This document shows positions 1-9,667 of a stretch of DNA of 64,000 nt, piece by piece (position 1 is the first letter of the stretch; the number at the start of each line of letters is the position of its first letter). The stretch is from positions 124,001 to 188,000 of the forward strand of contig NZ_FNAF01000001.1 of NCBI RefSeq assembly GCF_900101835.1, read 5' to 3'. Made by a program: the position numbers and the translations under genes. This DNA comes from Peptococcus niger (GTDB lineage: Bacteria; Bacillota; Peptococcia; Peptococcales; Peptococcaceae). The notes beneath the pieces were generated by a model that saw nothing but the letters and a program-made list of their open reading frames with translations, did not search any database and was not told where the DNA came from.

Positions 1-1009
1 CAGCGCCTTTTTCTTCGCGGATACTGGCTAGGAGTCCGTGGGCGGTCAGTTTTTGTTGGAAGGCACGAGATGCCTGAACGCTCGGCTTTGAAAAATTTTT
101 CCCGGAAACCGGATTCACCGGAATAATGTTAAAATGGCAATCAATGCCCTTAACCAGATGGACCAATTCGGAAACTTCTTTTTTCCCGTCATTGACACCG
201 GCGATCAGAGCATATTCAAAACTAATGCGCCGACCGGTTTTATTACAATAGTAGTGGCAGGCCTCCATTAGGTCAGCCAGCGGATAGGTTTTGTCAACAG
301 GCATCAAGGCTTGGCGTGTCTCGTCATTGGAGGCATGTAAAGAAATGGCCAAACCGATATCTGTTTGCAAATCAGCAAAGCGCTTGATTTCAGGCACCAG
401 GCCACAAGTGGAAATGGTCATCCGGCGTTGTGCCATATCTGCGCCGCGTTTATCGCAAAGAATCTCAATGGCCTTCATAACCGCATCAAAATTGGCAAAG
501 GGTTCGCCCATGCCCATGAACACAAGGTTGCGCACCTGCATGGGTTCAGCATCCTCTTTTAATAAAGCGTTGCTGGCATAAACTTGTCCCAAAATTTCCG
601 CCACCGACAGCTGGCGAGAAAAGCCCAAGGTTCCAGTGGCACAGAAAGAGCAGCCCATGGCACAGCCCACTTGACTGGAAACACATAAGGTGTTGCGCTG
701 CTTGCTGTAATCTCCACGGTATTTCATTAAGACACATTCAATGAGCAGCCCGTCTTCCAACTCAAGAAGATATTTTTCCGTTCCATCTTTTGAGACTTGC
801 CGGCGCATGCAGTGTGGTGGGTGGATGCCATAGCCGTCTTCTGTAAGACGCTCTACTAGCCTGTGACTGATGTTATGGGCTTCCGCCAGGTCATTGATCT
901 GCCGGTTGTGCAGCCAGGCAAATAGTTGTTTGGCGCGAAAAGACGGTTCTCCGTAAGTGGCCAGTAGTGCGGCTAGTTCCGCGAAGGACAGGTTTCTCAA
1001 ATCAGCCAT
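1..1009 (-). CDS. rlmN: 23S rRNA (adenine2503-C2)/tRNA methyltransferase RlmN, 3' end cut by window edge
   Basis: Radical-SAM methyltransferase that makes 2-methyladenosine at A2503 of 23S rRNA and position 37 of some tRNAs. The translation shows the radical-SAM cysteine motif (GCAMGCSFCATG) near 600-670, and the family motifs MGMGEP, TISTCG and SLHA. The window opens inside the last few codons (…ASIREEKGA), so roughly the last 10-20 residues are missing. An ATG at 1009 has AAAGGG about 8 bases upstream and is preferred to the in-frame ATG at 1015. The start overlaps the rsmB stop, so the two are translationally coupled. The RlmN identity is clear; the C-terminus cannot be seen. Confidence 0.95.
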   Translation of the reverse strand, partial: MADLRNLSFAELAALLATYGEPSFRAKQLFAWLHNRQINDLAEAHNISHRLVERLTEDGYGIHPPHCMRRQVSKDGTEKYLLELEDGLLIECVLMKYRGDYSKQRNTLCVSSQVGCAMGCSFCATGTLGFSRQLSVAEILGQVYASNALLKEDAEPMQVRNLVFMGMGEPFANFDAVMKAIEILCDKRGADMAQRRMTISTCGLVPEIKRFADLQTDIGLAISLHASNDETRQALMPVDKTYPLADLMEACHYYCNKTGRRISFEYALIAGVNDGKKEVSELVHLVKGIDCHFNIIPVNPVSGKNFSKPSVQASRAFQQKLTAHGLLASIREEKGA

Positions 1010-2357
1010 GCTCATTGCCCTTTCTAAATTTCGCCAGGTAAAAACCATCCATCTGATCACGTTGCGGAATAATTCGACAATCGCTTGCTCCTTCCTCGGA
1101 CAGGAAGGGGCTCAGAAGCTTAGGAAGCGGCTCAGGAATAAATTCAGGGTGGCGCGCTAAAAACGCCTCAGTCTGGTCTTCATTTTCAGCACGAAGCGTT
1201 GTGCAGGTGCTGTACAGCAAGATACCACCCGGCTTCACAGCCTCTGCTGCCCGATCCAGCAGTTGGCCTTGCAAGGCTACTAAGTCTGGAATCTGTTGAC
1301 GTCTACGGTGCCAGCGTGCATCCGGCCGCCGGTTCAGAACCCCCAAGCCAGAGCAGGGGGCGTCCACAAGCACACGGTCATACGGCACATCAGGTAAAAA
1401 TTGAGTGCCATCCTGTACAGAGGCCTCAATACAGGTAATGCCCAGGCGTCGAGCATTTTCCTGAATCAATTGAACCCGGTGAGCGTGCAAATCAAAGGCA
1501 TCCACACGGCCCTTATCTTGCATCAATGCCGCAATATGGGTAGTCTTTCCGCCCGGTGCCGCGCACAGATCTGCAATGCGGTCATGCGCTTGAGGTGACA
1601 GCGCGTGCGCCACCAGCATAGAAGATGTATCCTGGATGATAAACTTTCCTTCTTGAAAGGCCTTGATATCACGTAGAGACCCGGGCGTTTGTAAAACAAG
1701 TGCTTCCGGAATCGCGTCAAGAGGTATGGCAGAAATATTTTCTTTTGCCAAGTTGTCAATTAATTGCTCCCGGGATACCCGCAAGGTGTTCACACGAGCC
1801 ACTAAGGGGGCCTTCGCATTCATATATTGGCAGAATTGCTCTGCTCCTGCCTTGCCATATTCTTTCAGCCATGTATCCACCATCCATTGCGGAAAGCTGT
1901 AATACTTGGCAAAGTAGCCGGCTGTATTCTTTCGCCTATCCGGCCATTGAATTGGGCCCTCATCCGCCAGATAACGGCGCAGAATAGCATTGATAAATTT
2001 ATCTGACCGTTGGTGTTTATTTTGCAGCCGTTTAGCCGTATTAACGGCTTCATTTACCGCCGCATGCGCTGGAATCCGGTCTAAAAAGAGCAGCTGATAA
2101 AAAGCCATGCGCAGTATTTGACGGGTCAAGCCGTCCATTTTTTTGACGGGTTTGTTGCTGTAATTTTGTAAAACAAAGTCCAGGTGATCCCGGTAGGTCA
2201 CTGTGCCATAAACCAGCTCGGTGATGAGTCCCTTGTCCTGTGTCGGAAGGTCACAAGAAAAAAGGGCTTTATCCAATTCAAGATTGGTATAAGCCCCCTC
2301 CACATCAACAGCATAGAGCACCTGCACCGCAATATCCCGCGCAAAATGCTCAGTCAC
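1002..2357 (-). CDS. rsmB: 16S rRNA (cytosine967-C5)-methyltransferase RsmB
   Basis: Methylates C967 of 16S rRNA using S-adenosylmethionine. The first 130 or so residues are the NusB-like RNA-binding domain (AVQVLYAVD…); the rest is the Rossmann-fold RsmB/NOP domain with the SAM loop DLCAAPGGKTTH, the motif IV segment VDAPCSGLG and the STCT motif carrying the second catalytic cysteine. A TTG at 2372 would give five more residues, but the GTG at 2357 sits 8 bases after GGAGG and is the better start. It overlaps the stop of the upstream zinc peptidase gene by 8 bases and the downstream rlmN start. Length (about 451 residues) is normal for the family. Confidence 0.95.
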   Translation of the reverse strand: MTEHFARDIAVQVLYAVDVEGAYTNLELDKALFSCDLPTQDKGLITELVYGTVTYRDHLDFVLQNYSNKPVKKMDGLTRQILRMAFYQLLFLDRIPAHAAVNEAVNTAKRLQNKHQRSDKFINAILRRYLADEGPIQWPDRRKNTAGYFAKYYSFPQWMVDTWLKEYGKAGAEQFCQYMNAKAPLVARVNTLRVSREQLIDNLAKENISAIPLDAIPEALVLQTPGSLRDIKAFQEGKFIIQDTSSMLVAHALSPQAHDRIADLCAAPGGKTTHIAALMQDKGRVDAFDLHAHRVQLIQENARRLGITCIEASVQDGTQFLPDVPYDRVLVDAPCSGLGVLNRRPDARWHRRRQQIPDLVALQGQLLDRAAEAVKPGGILLYSTCTTLRAENEDQTEAFLARHPEFIPEPLPKLLSPFLSEEGASDCRIIPQRDQMDGFYLAKFRKGNEHG

Positions 2358-3033
2358 TGCGGCCACCTCCAAAAATGAGAATTAAACGCAGTAATTGAAA
2401 GATAGCCGTTACAGCTGCAGCGACATAGGTCAATGCAGCGGCACCCAACACAGACTTGGCACCAGTCAATTCATCAGCTTGTAAGATTCCCTCTCCACCA
2501 AGGGTCATAATAGCGCGATGTGACGCGTTAAATTCTACCGGCAAGGTAATGACTTGGAAAAATACAATCAGCGTAAAGAGCAGAATACCCCAGCGAATGA
2601 GCGGTGTTGAACTGAGCACAATGCCAAGAATCAGCAAAGGCAAGTATAAAAAACTACCGAAATTTGTCATGGGGATGACCATATTACGAATACGCAAGGG
2701 AAAATAACCCTTGGCATGCTGAATGGCATGGCCCACCTCATGCGCGGCAATTCCTACGGCAGAAATAGAATCCCCATAGTAGACATCATAAGACAGGCGA
2801 ACTTCTTGGGCGCGCGGATCGTAATGATCGCTCAGCTCGCCGCCGATTTGACTGATGGTCACATTATAAAGGCCATTGTCATCCAACATTTTGCGAGCAA
2901 CATCCATCCCGGTATAACCTTGCAAGTTCGGAACACTGTTGTATTTATGATAGGTCCTGGAAACCTTGCTTTGCGCGTAAACCCCCAAAATGATACATGG
3001 AATCAAAAGTATGAACGTTACATCAAAATACAT
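2350..3033 (-). CDS. Membrane zinc metallopeptidase, YugP family
   Basis: Putative membrane-bound neutral zinc metallopeptidase (the family of B. subtilis YugP, often sitting between fmt and rsmB in Bacillota). An N-terminal hydrophobic helix (residues 4-20) is followed by a conserved region with the zincin motif HEVGH at residues 98-102, flanked by an alanine-rich segment and HAIQH. Two or three further hydrophobic segments follow (about residues 122-165 and 195-220). 227 residues is typical for the family. No substrate is known. It overlaps rsmB by 8 bases and follows fmt after 12 bases, so it is part of the def-fmt-peptidase-rsmB-rlmN transcription unit. Confidence 0.9.
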   Translation of the reverse strand: MYFDVTFILLIPCIILGVYAQSKVSRTYHKYNSVPNLQGYTGMDVARKMLDDNGLYNVTISQIGGELSDHYDPRAQEVRLSYDVYYGDSISAVGIAAHEVGHAIQHAKGYFPLRIRNMVIPMTNFGSFLYLPLLILGIVLSSTPLIRWGILLFTLIVFFQVITLPVEFNASHRAIMTLGGEGILQADELTGAKSVLGAAALTYVAAAVTAIFQLLRLILIFGGGRSD

Positions 3034-3045
3034 TTGATCACCTCT

Positions 3046-3996
3046 CTATTTTTTTACATCGGAACGATTAAACTGATCGCCGACCTGCACCTTTGCACCA
3101 TTGAGGTAGGCGTGAATCGGCATTGCTTTTTTACCTGCCGGTTGGACCGTCAATAAACAGACGGCCCCTTCTCTCGCCTGCACAACAATCTTGTCTTTAC
3201 TGGTTTTCAGTACCGTCCCCGGTGCCTTACCGATATCGCTCTCAGCAGATACCGTCATCTCTTTTATCTTCAAACGTTTGCCATCCAAAAAGCTATAAGT
3301 GCCGACACTCTTACCAAAGGCCAAGTTCAGTCGCACAATATTTTCTGCCGTATCGGACCAATTGATCTCTTCATCTTGTCGCTCGAATTTCGGCGCATAA
3401 GATGCCTTCTCCTCATCTTGCGGGACCGGCAATAGATCTCCAGTTAAAATAGGCGTTAAGTATTTTTTAATGCTTTCTCCGCCTAATAAAGCCATGCGTT
3501 TGAATAAAGCATCGCTATCTTCATCAGGGTTTAAGGCAAGTGGCTCCTGGACGTAAATGCCCCCGGTATCCATTCCTTCTTCCATGTGCATCAAGCTGAT
3601 GCCACTTTCTGCATCTCCATTGCGCACTGCCCATTGAATCGGTGCCGCCCCCCGATAGGTTGGCAACAAGGAGGCATGAACGTTGATACAACCTTTAGGC
3701 AAGGCCTCCAGCCATGCCGGTGGTAAAATTTTACCATAAGCAGCCACAACAGCAGCATCGGCGTGCAAGTCACGAAAGGTTTGAAAAGCCTCTGCATCAT
3801 GCAGGTTGTCCGGCTGAAAAACAGGCAAGCCTCGACTTTCTGCAAAAACTTTAACATCCGGGGCCAGCATTTTTTTGCCACGACCCGACCGGCGATCCGG
3901 CTGTGTATAGACGGCAACCACTTCATGCTCCGTTTCGCAAACAGCCTTTAAAATGGTTACGGCAAAGTCGGGTGTCCCCATAAATATAAGCCGCAT
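3046..3996 (-). CDS. fmt: Methionyl-tRNA formyltransferase
   Basis: Transfers a formyl group from 10-formyl-tetrahydrofolate to initiator Met-tRNA. The catalytic residues are visible: Asn105 and His107 in the segment NVHASLLPTYRGAAPIQW and Asp143 in EEGMDTGG. The N-terminal formyltransferase domain covers residues 1-190 (with AYGKILP at 86-92) and the C-terminal OB-like domain about 205-310. Length 316 residues is normal. The ATG overlaps the last base of def, the gene whose product later removes the formyl group, so production of both steps is coupled. Confidence 0.97.
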   Translation of the reverse strand: MRLIFMGTPDFAVTILKAVCETEHEVVAVYTQPDRRSGRGKKMLAPDVKVFAESRGLPVFQPDNLHDAEAFQTFRDLHADAAVVAAYGKILPPAWLEALPKGCINVHASLLPTYRGAAPIQWAVRNGDAESGISLMHMEEGMDTGGIYVQEPLALNPDEDSDALFKRMALLGGESIKKYLTPILTGDLLPVPQDEEKASYAPKFERQDEEINWSDTAENIVRLNLAFGKSVGTYSFLDGKRLKIKEMTVSAESDIGKAPGTVLKTSKDKIVVQAREGAVCLLTVQPAGKKAMPIHAYLNGAKVQVGDQFNRSDVKK

Positions 3997-4451
3997 CAGT
4001 CCACACGCTCCACAGAGCTGGCTTTATCGGTATACAAAATACCCTCCAGATGGTCTATTTCATGCTGCAATGCGCGTGCTTTAAAGCCTTCCGCGTCAAT
4101 GGTGACCGGCTGGCCGTATTCATTTTGCGCGGTAACAACAACATGGTTGGCGCGCACAACAACGCCGTTTAAGCCGGGAACACTCAAACACCCTTCCGGC
4201 CCTTCTTGAATCCCGTCTTTAGCACTTATCACCGGATTTACCAACTGTAAAAGGCCGTCCCCTACATCCACGACAATAAGACGCTTTGAAATGCCCACTT
4301 GCGGCGCTGCCAAACCGACACCCTGTGCGTGATACATGGTATCTGCCATATCGTTTAATATTTTACGCGTTCGATCCGTTACTTGATCAACCGGTCTTGC
4401 CGTTTTTCTCAAAATCGGATCGCCTGCTGTTACAATAGTATATCTGGCCAT
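3996..4451 (-). CDS. def: Peptide deformylase
   Basis: Metal-dependent hydrolase that removes the N-formyl group from nascent proteins. All three family motifs are intact: GVGLAAPQVG (44-53), EGCLSVP (86-92, metal ligand Cys88) and HEIDH (130-134, two His ligands and the catalytic Glu). At 151 residues it is the short type found in many Clostridia and Gram-negatives rather than the longer Bacillus type 2. An SD of AGGAGG lies just upstream of the ATG. It is 23 bases downstream of priA and overlaps fmt by one base. Confidence 0.97.
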   Translation of the reverse strand: MARYTIVTAGDPILRKTARPVDQVTDRTRKILNDMADTMYHAQGVGLAAPQVGISKRLIVVDVGDGLLQLVNPVISAKDGIQEGPEGCLSVPGLNGVVVRANHVVVTAQNEYGQPVTIDAEGFKARALQHEIDHLEGILYTDKASSVERVD

Positions 4452-4474
4452 ACGTCCTCCTTATCTGTCACCTA

Positions 4475-6964
4475 CTATAAAATATTTTCCGGATCAACAT
4501 CAACCGTCAGACGTAAACTTTTACTCTTTCTTGAGGAAAATCGGTAATTTTTACACCAAGTCCCGACGGTCAACAACGTCGGCAAATAAGGCGCTTTTAA
4601 AATCAATTGAAACCGCCAGCGATTGCGGATGCGTTCCAAAGGCGCTGCACTAGGCCCTAATAAAGTTACCTGACGGGCCGGATTGCCTAAGGCCGATTCA
4701 TCATTGGCAAAGGGAACGTAATAAGCACCGCTTATCGGATCTTCCCGCATCAATGCACGTAAATTCTCCGTTAGCTCTGTGATGCCTTCCAAAGCCTTAT
4801 CGCGATCACCAGCGCTGATAACGATTTGCATTAAATGAAAAAATGGCGGATAGCCTATCATCTTACGTACCTGAATTTCATGTTTATAAAACATGTCATA
4901 ATCTTGGGCCAAAACAGCCTGAATCACCGGATGGTCCGGTAGCTTAGTCTGCAAAATAACGGTACCGGGTTTATGCCCACGGCCGGTTCGTCCGGCAACC
5001 TGGGTCAGTTCTTGGAAAGTCCGCTCCCCGGCACGATAATCGGGTAAATATAAGCCTAAATCCGCATTGATAATCCCGGTTAAGGTAATATTTGGAAAAT
5101 CGAGGCCCTTGGCTATCATTTGAGTCCCGATTAAGACCTGGGCTTTGCCTTGTTTCATTTGCCGCAAAATATCGCCTTGCTGTCGCGCGGTATCCGAATC
5201 CAACCGAACCGATACAAGGTCCGGAAACAAGCCCTTAAAAATATGTTGCACCTGTTCGGTGCCAACCCCCTTATAGTTTAAGGCCTGCGCACCACAAGAA
5301 GGACAGGCCTGTGGCGGGCGGATGATAAAATCACAATAATGACAGCGCAAAATATTCTTCCCTTGGTGGTAAGTCAAGGCCACATCACAGTGGGGACAGC
5401 GAACAGCTTCACCACACTCGTCACAAATTAAAGCTGTTGAATAGCCGCGCCTGTTCATATATAGCAGGGCCTGCTCACCGCGGGAAAAGGCTTCCGCTAA
5501 AGCAGAGGTTAATTTTCCCCCCAGCATGGATGAGGTCTGTCTTGTATCTCGCATATCTGCAGCAATTATATTGGGCAAGACTGCACCACCCGGCCGCTCA
5601 TGCATGGACAGGCGACGAATGGTTCCTGCTTCAGCACGATAGGTCAAGTCTACAGATGGGGTTGCGCTGCCGGAAATGAAAACTGCCTGGTTGATTTGTG
5701 CGCGCTTTTCCGCCACCGTATGCGCATGATAACGCGGATCCGGCTCACTTTGTTTATAGGCAGCATCGTGCCCTTCATCAACAATAATAATCCCAATTTC
5801 TTTCAGGGGGGCAAAAACCGCGCTTCGGGTGCCTATGACAATGCGTCTGTGACCAGCTTGAATATCTTGCCATTGTTGATAGCGGTCTTTATCGGTTAAA
5901 CGACTATGCAAGAGGGCGATATCCTCAGAAAATTTAGCCGCAAAACGCCCCAACATTTGATCGGTCAAGGATATTTCCGGAACCAAAACCAGGGCTGTTT
6001 TACCTTTGGCCAGTACTTTTTCAACACTCCGTAAGTAAAGCTCGGTTTTTCCGCTACCGGTGATGCCCTGTAGCAAAAAAGAAGCAAAGCGGGCCTCATT
6101 TAAGGCCTGCCTAATCGCCAACATGGCAGCCTCTTGTTCGTCTGAGAGGGCCACGTCTTTTTTTTCATGAAAGGCATCGGCGGTCATAAGCGCCGCTCTA
6201 TGGAAACTTTCTTCTTTACAGACATACCCTTTGGCAATCAATGCGTCTAAAGCTGAGCGCGGATCTATACCATTAAAGCGTTCACGTAAATCGCCTGCCG
6301 TTTGAGGACCATCTACAAACAGGGCCAACAATACCGCATATTGACGCGGTGCCCGTGCAAGCTCTTTTTCAAGCGATGCAAATGCCTCATCCTTCAAAAT
6401 CGTACTGCTGTAAACGGCAATCCTTTTTTCCTTTAAGGGACGCGTTCTCCACCGCCATTGAATATACTGTTGGGATGCCAATATCTCTGCAGAATGACGC
6501 CAATCGCTAAAGGCCTTATCCAATTGATGAACCGTTTTCGGTGTCTTTAAAAATGTCCATAATTCTTCTTCGCCACCATCCAGGTCAGAAGCCGTATCTG
6601 TAAGGCGCACCAATACCTGTTCTAGTTTTTGTTTTAGATGGGCTGGCAGCATCGCCGCAAAAACCAGGTAGATCGGTGAGAGAAAGCGCTTCGCCGTCCA
6701 AAGCCCGAGCGTCACCTGTTCTTTACTCAAAACCGGCTCTTCATCTGCCACATCCTCGATGGCTTTTAGTTGAAGATCCCTAGATGTCTTGATGTCCGAT
6801 GTGCATTGAACCACGAAAGCCGGCTCTATTTTATTGCCCCTACCATAAGGAACCACGACGCGCTTGCCGACACAAACATCCGCCTCTAAATTCTTCGGGA
6901 CTGTGTAGGTAAACGTTTTGGCGCCCGGTGGATAAGGTAAATCCAAGACCACCTCTACATACAT
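4475..6964 (-). CDS. priA: Primosomal replication restart helicase PriA
   Basis: Superfamily 2 DNA helicase that recognises stalled forks and reloads the replicative helicase. At 829 residues it has the N-terminal DNA-binding domain (1-110), a winged-helix-like region, a Walker A motif GITGSGKTE (300-308), the DEGH Walker B box (396-399), a zinc-binding block with eight cysteines (514-557) inserted in the second helicase lobe, and the motif VAGRTGRG. The order metK-priA-def-fmt is common in Bacillota. A strong terminator-like hairpin for metK lies within 20 bases of its start codon, leaving no room for a promoter, so transcription presumably reads through from metK or starts inside it. Confidence 0.97.
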   Translation of the reverse strand: MYVEVVLDLPYPPGAKTFTYTVPKNLEADVCVGKRVVVPYGRGNKIEPAFVVQCTSDIKTSRDLQLKAIEDVADEEPVLSKEQVTLGLWTAKRFLSPIYLVFAAMLPAHLKQKLEQVLVRLTDTASDLDGGEEELWTFLKTPKTVHQLDKAFSDWRHSAEILASQQYIQWRWRTRPLKEKRIAVYSSTILKDEAFASLEKELARAPRQYAVLLALFVDGPQTAGDLRERFNGIDPRSALDALIAKGYVCKEESFHRAALMTADAFHEKKDVALSDEQEAAMLAIRQALNEARFASFLLQGITGSGKTELYLRSVEKVLAKGKTALVLVPEISLTDQMLGRFAAKFSEDIALLHSRLTDKDRYQQWQDIQAGHRRIVIGTRSAVFAPLKEIGIIIVDEGHDAAYKQSEPDPRYHAHTVAEKRAQINQAVFISGSATPSVDLTYRAEAGTIRRLSMHERPGGAVLPNIIAADMRDTRQTSSMLGGKLTSALAEAFSRGEQALLYMNRRGYSTALICDECGEAVRCPHCDVALTYHQGKNILRCHYCDFIIRPPQACPSCGAQALNYKGVGTEQVQHIFKGLFPDLVSVRLDSDTARQQGDILRQMKQGKAQVLIGTQMIAKGLDFPNITLTGIINADLGLYLPDYRAGERTFQELTQVAGRTGRGHKPGTVILQTKLPDHPVIQAVLAQDYDMFYKHEIQVRKMIGYPPFFHLMQIVISAGDRDKALEGITELTENLRALMREDPISGAYYVPFANDESALGNPARQVTLLGPSAAPLERIRNRWRFQLILKAPYLPTLLTVGTWCKNYRFSSRKSKSLRLTVDVDPENIL

Positions 6965-6981
6965 ACGCCGTGCTCCTTTCT

Positions 6982-7008
6982 AAAAAAAAGATGCCGCAAG
7001 GCGGCATC
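6982..7008 (-). terminator. Rho-independent terminator after metK
   Basis: Read on the minus strand the hairpin GATGCCGC-CTT-GCGGCATC is followed by eight T residues. It lies 8 bases past the metK stop and directly in front of the priA ribosome binding site. Confidence 0.85.
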
Positions 7009-7016
7009 CATTACAT

Positions 7017-8204
7017 TTAGTCCTTTAAAACTTCTTTTAACGCCTCGGCGCGATCGGTTCTTTCCCATGGCAAATCCAGATCTTCTCGTCCAAAATGACC
7101 ATAGGCTGCACAAGCGCGATACATCGGTTTGCGCAACTCCAAATCGCGGATAATGGCAGCGGGCCGCAAGTCAAAAACCCGCATTACCGCTTGCCCCAAC
7201 CGCTCTTCATCAACGGTTGCTGTCCCGAAAGTTTCAACCAAAACGCTCATCGGGCGTGCCACACCGATGGCGTAGGCAATCTGAACTTCGCAACGTTTTG
7301 CCAAACCGGCTGCGACAATATTTTTTGCCACATAGCGCGCCGCATAAGCCCCGGACCGGTCAACTTTTGTGCCGTCTTTGCCGGATAAGGCACCACCACC
7401 ATGACGAGCCATACCACCATAGGTGTCAACAATAATTTTTCGACCGGTTAAGCCGGCATCCCCCTGCGGTCCGCCAATAACAAACCGACCGGTCGGATTA
7501 ATAAAGTACTGGGTATCGTCATCCAAAAGCGCCGGCGGAATCACTTCTTTGATGACCACATTAATAATATCTTCGCGGAGTTTTTCCAATGCAACCGACT
7601 CGGTATGTTGCGCCGAAATAACCACCGTATCCACACGACGTGGAATGCCATCGTCATATTCTACAGTCACTTGACTTTTCCCATCAGGCAAAAGATAATC
7701 CAGCAGTTCTTCTTTGCGGACAGCGGTCAATCGTCTGGTCAACGCATGCGCCAAATAAATTGGCAAGGGCATAAGCACCGGCGTTTCATCAGAAGCATAA
7801 CCAAACATCATGCCCTGGTCCCCTGCGCCGATGGCCTCAATCTCAGCATCACTCATGGTGCCTTCTTTGGCCTCTAAGGCACGGTCAACGCCCAAAGCGA
7901 TGTCTGCAGATTGTTCGCCTATGGCTGTAATAACGGCAGACGTTTTATAATCGAAACCATGTCGCGCATCCTTGTAGCCAATATCTTGAATCACACCGCG
8001 GGCTATTTTAGGCATATCAACGTAACAATTGGTGCTGATTTCACCGGAAATAAACACCATACCGGTGGTCAAAAATGTTTCACAAGCCACACGCGCATTC
8101 GGATCTTTTGCCAAAATAGCGTCTAAAATGGCATCTGAAATTTGATCGGCAATTTTATCTGGATGACCTTCCGTAACCGATTCTGATGTAAAAAACTTTT
8201 TCAC
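7017..8204 (-). CDS. metK: S-adenosylmethionine synthetase
   Basis: Makes S-adenosylmethionine from methionine and ATP. Motifs seen: [14 protein letters not shown] near residue 12 (with catalytic His14), [12 protein letters not shown] near 127, [14 protein letters not shown] and the P-loop-like [16 protein letters not shown]. Length 395 residues is normal. No SAM riboswitch is present; only 39 bases separate it from coaBC, containing a small hairpin without a T-run. Its product supplies the rRNA methylases encoded next door (rlmN, rsmB). Confidence 0.98.
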   Translation of the reverse strand: MKKFFTSESVTEGHPDKIADQISDAILDAILAKDPNARVACETFLTTGMVFISGEISTNCYVDMPKIARGVIQDIGYKDARHGFDYKTSAVITAIGEQSADIALGVDRALEAKEGTMSDAEIEAIGAGDQGMMFGYASDETPVLMPLPIYLAHALTRRLTAVRKEELLDYLLPDGKSQVTVEYDDGIPRRVDTVVISAQHTESVALEKLREDIINVVIKEVIPPALLDDDTQYFINPTGRFVIGGPQGDAGLTGRKIIVDTYGGMARHGGGALSGKDGTKVDRSGAYAARYVAKNIVAAGLAKRCEVQIAYAIGVARPMSVLVETFGTATVDEERLGQAVMRVFDLRPAAIIRDLELRKPMYRACAAYGHFGREDLDLPWERTDRAEALKEVLKD

Positions 8205-8243
8205 ACGAAACCTCCCTATCCGCTTGTCGGATATATCTATATA

Positions 8244-9437
8244 TTAGTCTGGTCGTTTCTCTAGTAATTTGTCAACACGTTGGATAATTTCTGCAGATAA
8301 ACGGTCTTTGCTCATGGTGGGTAAAGCGCTTATCCTACCATCCTGCTCAATGACCGTAACCGTGTTCACATCACGGGCAAAGCCTGCATTCGCTGCAGTG
8401 ATATCGTTCGCGACAATCATATCCAGCCGTTTCCTCTTGAGCTTATCTTTGGCGTAAGCCTCAACGTTTTGGCTTTCAGCAGCAAATCCAACCACCACCT
8501 GGTGGGCTTGCTTAATATCGGCAACCGATGACAGAATATCCGGATTGCGCGTCAAGTCCAAGGAAAAAGCCTCTTTTGCTTTTTTCATTTTATTGTCCAA
8601 ATAGACAGCCGGCCGATAATCTGACGGTGCCGCCGCCATGATTAATGCATCACACTGAGGAAATTCAGACAAAACGGCTTTTTGCAAGTCGCAGGTGCTG
8701 ACAACGGGAATGGTTTTAATGCCTTTCGGCGGCTGAATATGCACCGGGCCGCTGACCAGGGTTACGGATGCACCTGCATTCTTGGCCGCTTGCGCAATAG
8801 CATAGCCCATTTTCCCGGAACTGTGGTTGCTCAAATAACGCACCGGGTCCACTTTTTCCTGGGTCGGACCGGCAGTCACCAAAATGCGTTTTCCGCTAAG
8901 TGTTTTTGGCACTGTTGACGCCAAAATCTCTGTTAAAATATCTTCCGGTTCCATCATTTTACCAATCCCGACCGTCCGACAGGCCAAGGCCCCTTCAGTT
9001 GGTGCCAGCAGTTGAACGCCACGGGAGGTCAGTATTTTCAAATTTTCCTGCGTTGCCGGGTGGGTGTACATTTGGTCGTTCATCGCCGGAGCGAGCAAGA
9101 GTGGGCCGCGATAAGCAAGCAGCAAGGTCGATAAAAAATCGTCTGCAATCCCGTGTGCCATCTTAGCGATAATATTTGCCGTGGCCGGAGCGACAACAAG
9201 AACATCTGCCCAGCGGGCCAAATTAATATGGGCCAATACATCTTCTCCGTTTGAATCAAACATATCGGAGATCACTTTCCGCGATGTTAAGGTTTCGTAG
9301 GGTAAGGGCAAAACCATTTTTTGCGCATGCTCCGTCAGCACAACCTGGACATCACAGCCGACCTTGGTTAAGGCACTCGTTAGAGGTAGGGTTTTATACG
9401 CAGCTATACCGCCTGTGACAGCTAGGATAACCTTCAT
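8244..9437 (-). CDS. coaBC: Bifunctional phosphopantothenoylcysteine decarboxylase / phosphopantothenate-cysteine ligase
   Basis: Catalyses two steps of coenzyme A synthesis. Residues 1-180 are the FMN-dependent CoaC flavoprotein domain (TGGIAAYK at the N-terminus, catalytic His in HINLARWAD, PAMNDQMY and the flap ALACRTVGIGKM); residues 185-390 are the CoaB ligase domain (VTAGPTQEKVDPVR, SNHSSGKMG, AAPSDYRP, VGFAAES). The residue after the flap cysteine is Arg where Gly is usual, otherwise motifs are canonical. It lies 5 bases downstream of rpoZ, as in most Bacillota (gmk-rpoZ-coaBC-priA). Confidence 0.96.
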   Translation of the reverse strand: MKVILAVTGGIAAYKTLPLTSALTKVGCDVQVVLTEHAQKMVLPLPYETLTSRKVISDMFDSNGEDVLAHINLARWADVLVVAPATANIIAKMAHGIADDFLSTLLLAYRGPLLLAPAMNDQMYTHPATQENLKILTSRGVQLLAPTEGALACRTVGIGKMMEPEDILTEILASTVPKTLSGKRILVTAGPTQEKVDPVRYLSNHSSGKMGYAIAQAAKNAGASVTLVSGPVHIQPPKGIKTIPVVSTCDLQKAVLSEFPQCDALIMAAAPSDYRPAVYLDNKMKKAKEAFSLDLTRNPDILSSVADIKQAHQVVVGFAAESQNVEAYAKDKLKRKRLDMIVANDITAANAGFARDVNTVTVIEQDGRISALPTMSKDRLSAEIIQRVDKLLEKRPD

Positions 9438-9442
9438 CTATA

Positions 9443-9667
9443 CTACTCCTCTACCGGTTTATGTAGATGGCTGTCATCGTTAAAGCGATAAGAAATATGC
9501 CCTTCGCCGATTTCACAAAGCGCAATGGATACGCTCTTATCGGTCGGTGCATCGGTTAAACGCGGCGCCCCGTCCACCAGTTCTCGAGCGCGTTTCGCAG
9601 CAATAACGGCAAGGGAATATTTACTGTCTGCTTCTTCAAGCAATTCATCAATACTCGGTTGAATCAT
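9443..9667 (-). CDS. rpoZ: RNA polymerase omega subunit
   Basis: Small RNA polymerase subunit helping assembly of beta-prime. The start chosen is the ATG beginning MIQPSIDELL, preceded by AAGGAG; a longer in-frame reading lies inside gmk and is not supported. The conserved core KYSLAVIAAKRARELVDGAP and a glutamate-rich tail with the segment ALCEIGEGHISY are typical. It overlaps the 3' end of gmk by 20 bases. Confidence 0.92.
   Translation of the reverse strand: MIQPSIDELLEEADSKYSLAVIAAKRARELVDGAPRLTDAPTDKSVSIALCEIGEGHISYRFNDDSHLHKPVEE

Noticed and set aside
8217-8233. Hairpin TATCCG-N5-CGGATA between coaBC and metK, considered as a SAM riboswitch or terminator
   Set aside because: Only 39 bases lie between the genes, no SAM aptamer motifs are present and no T-run follows the stem.
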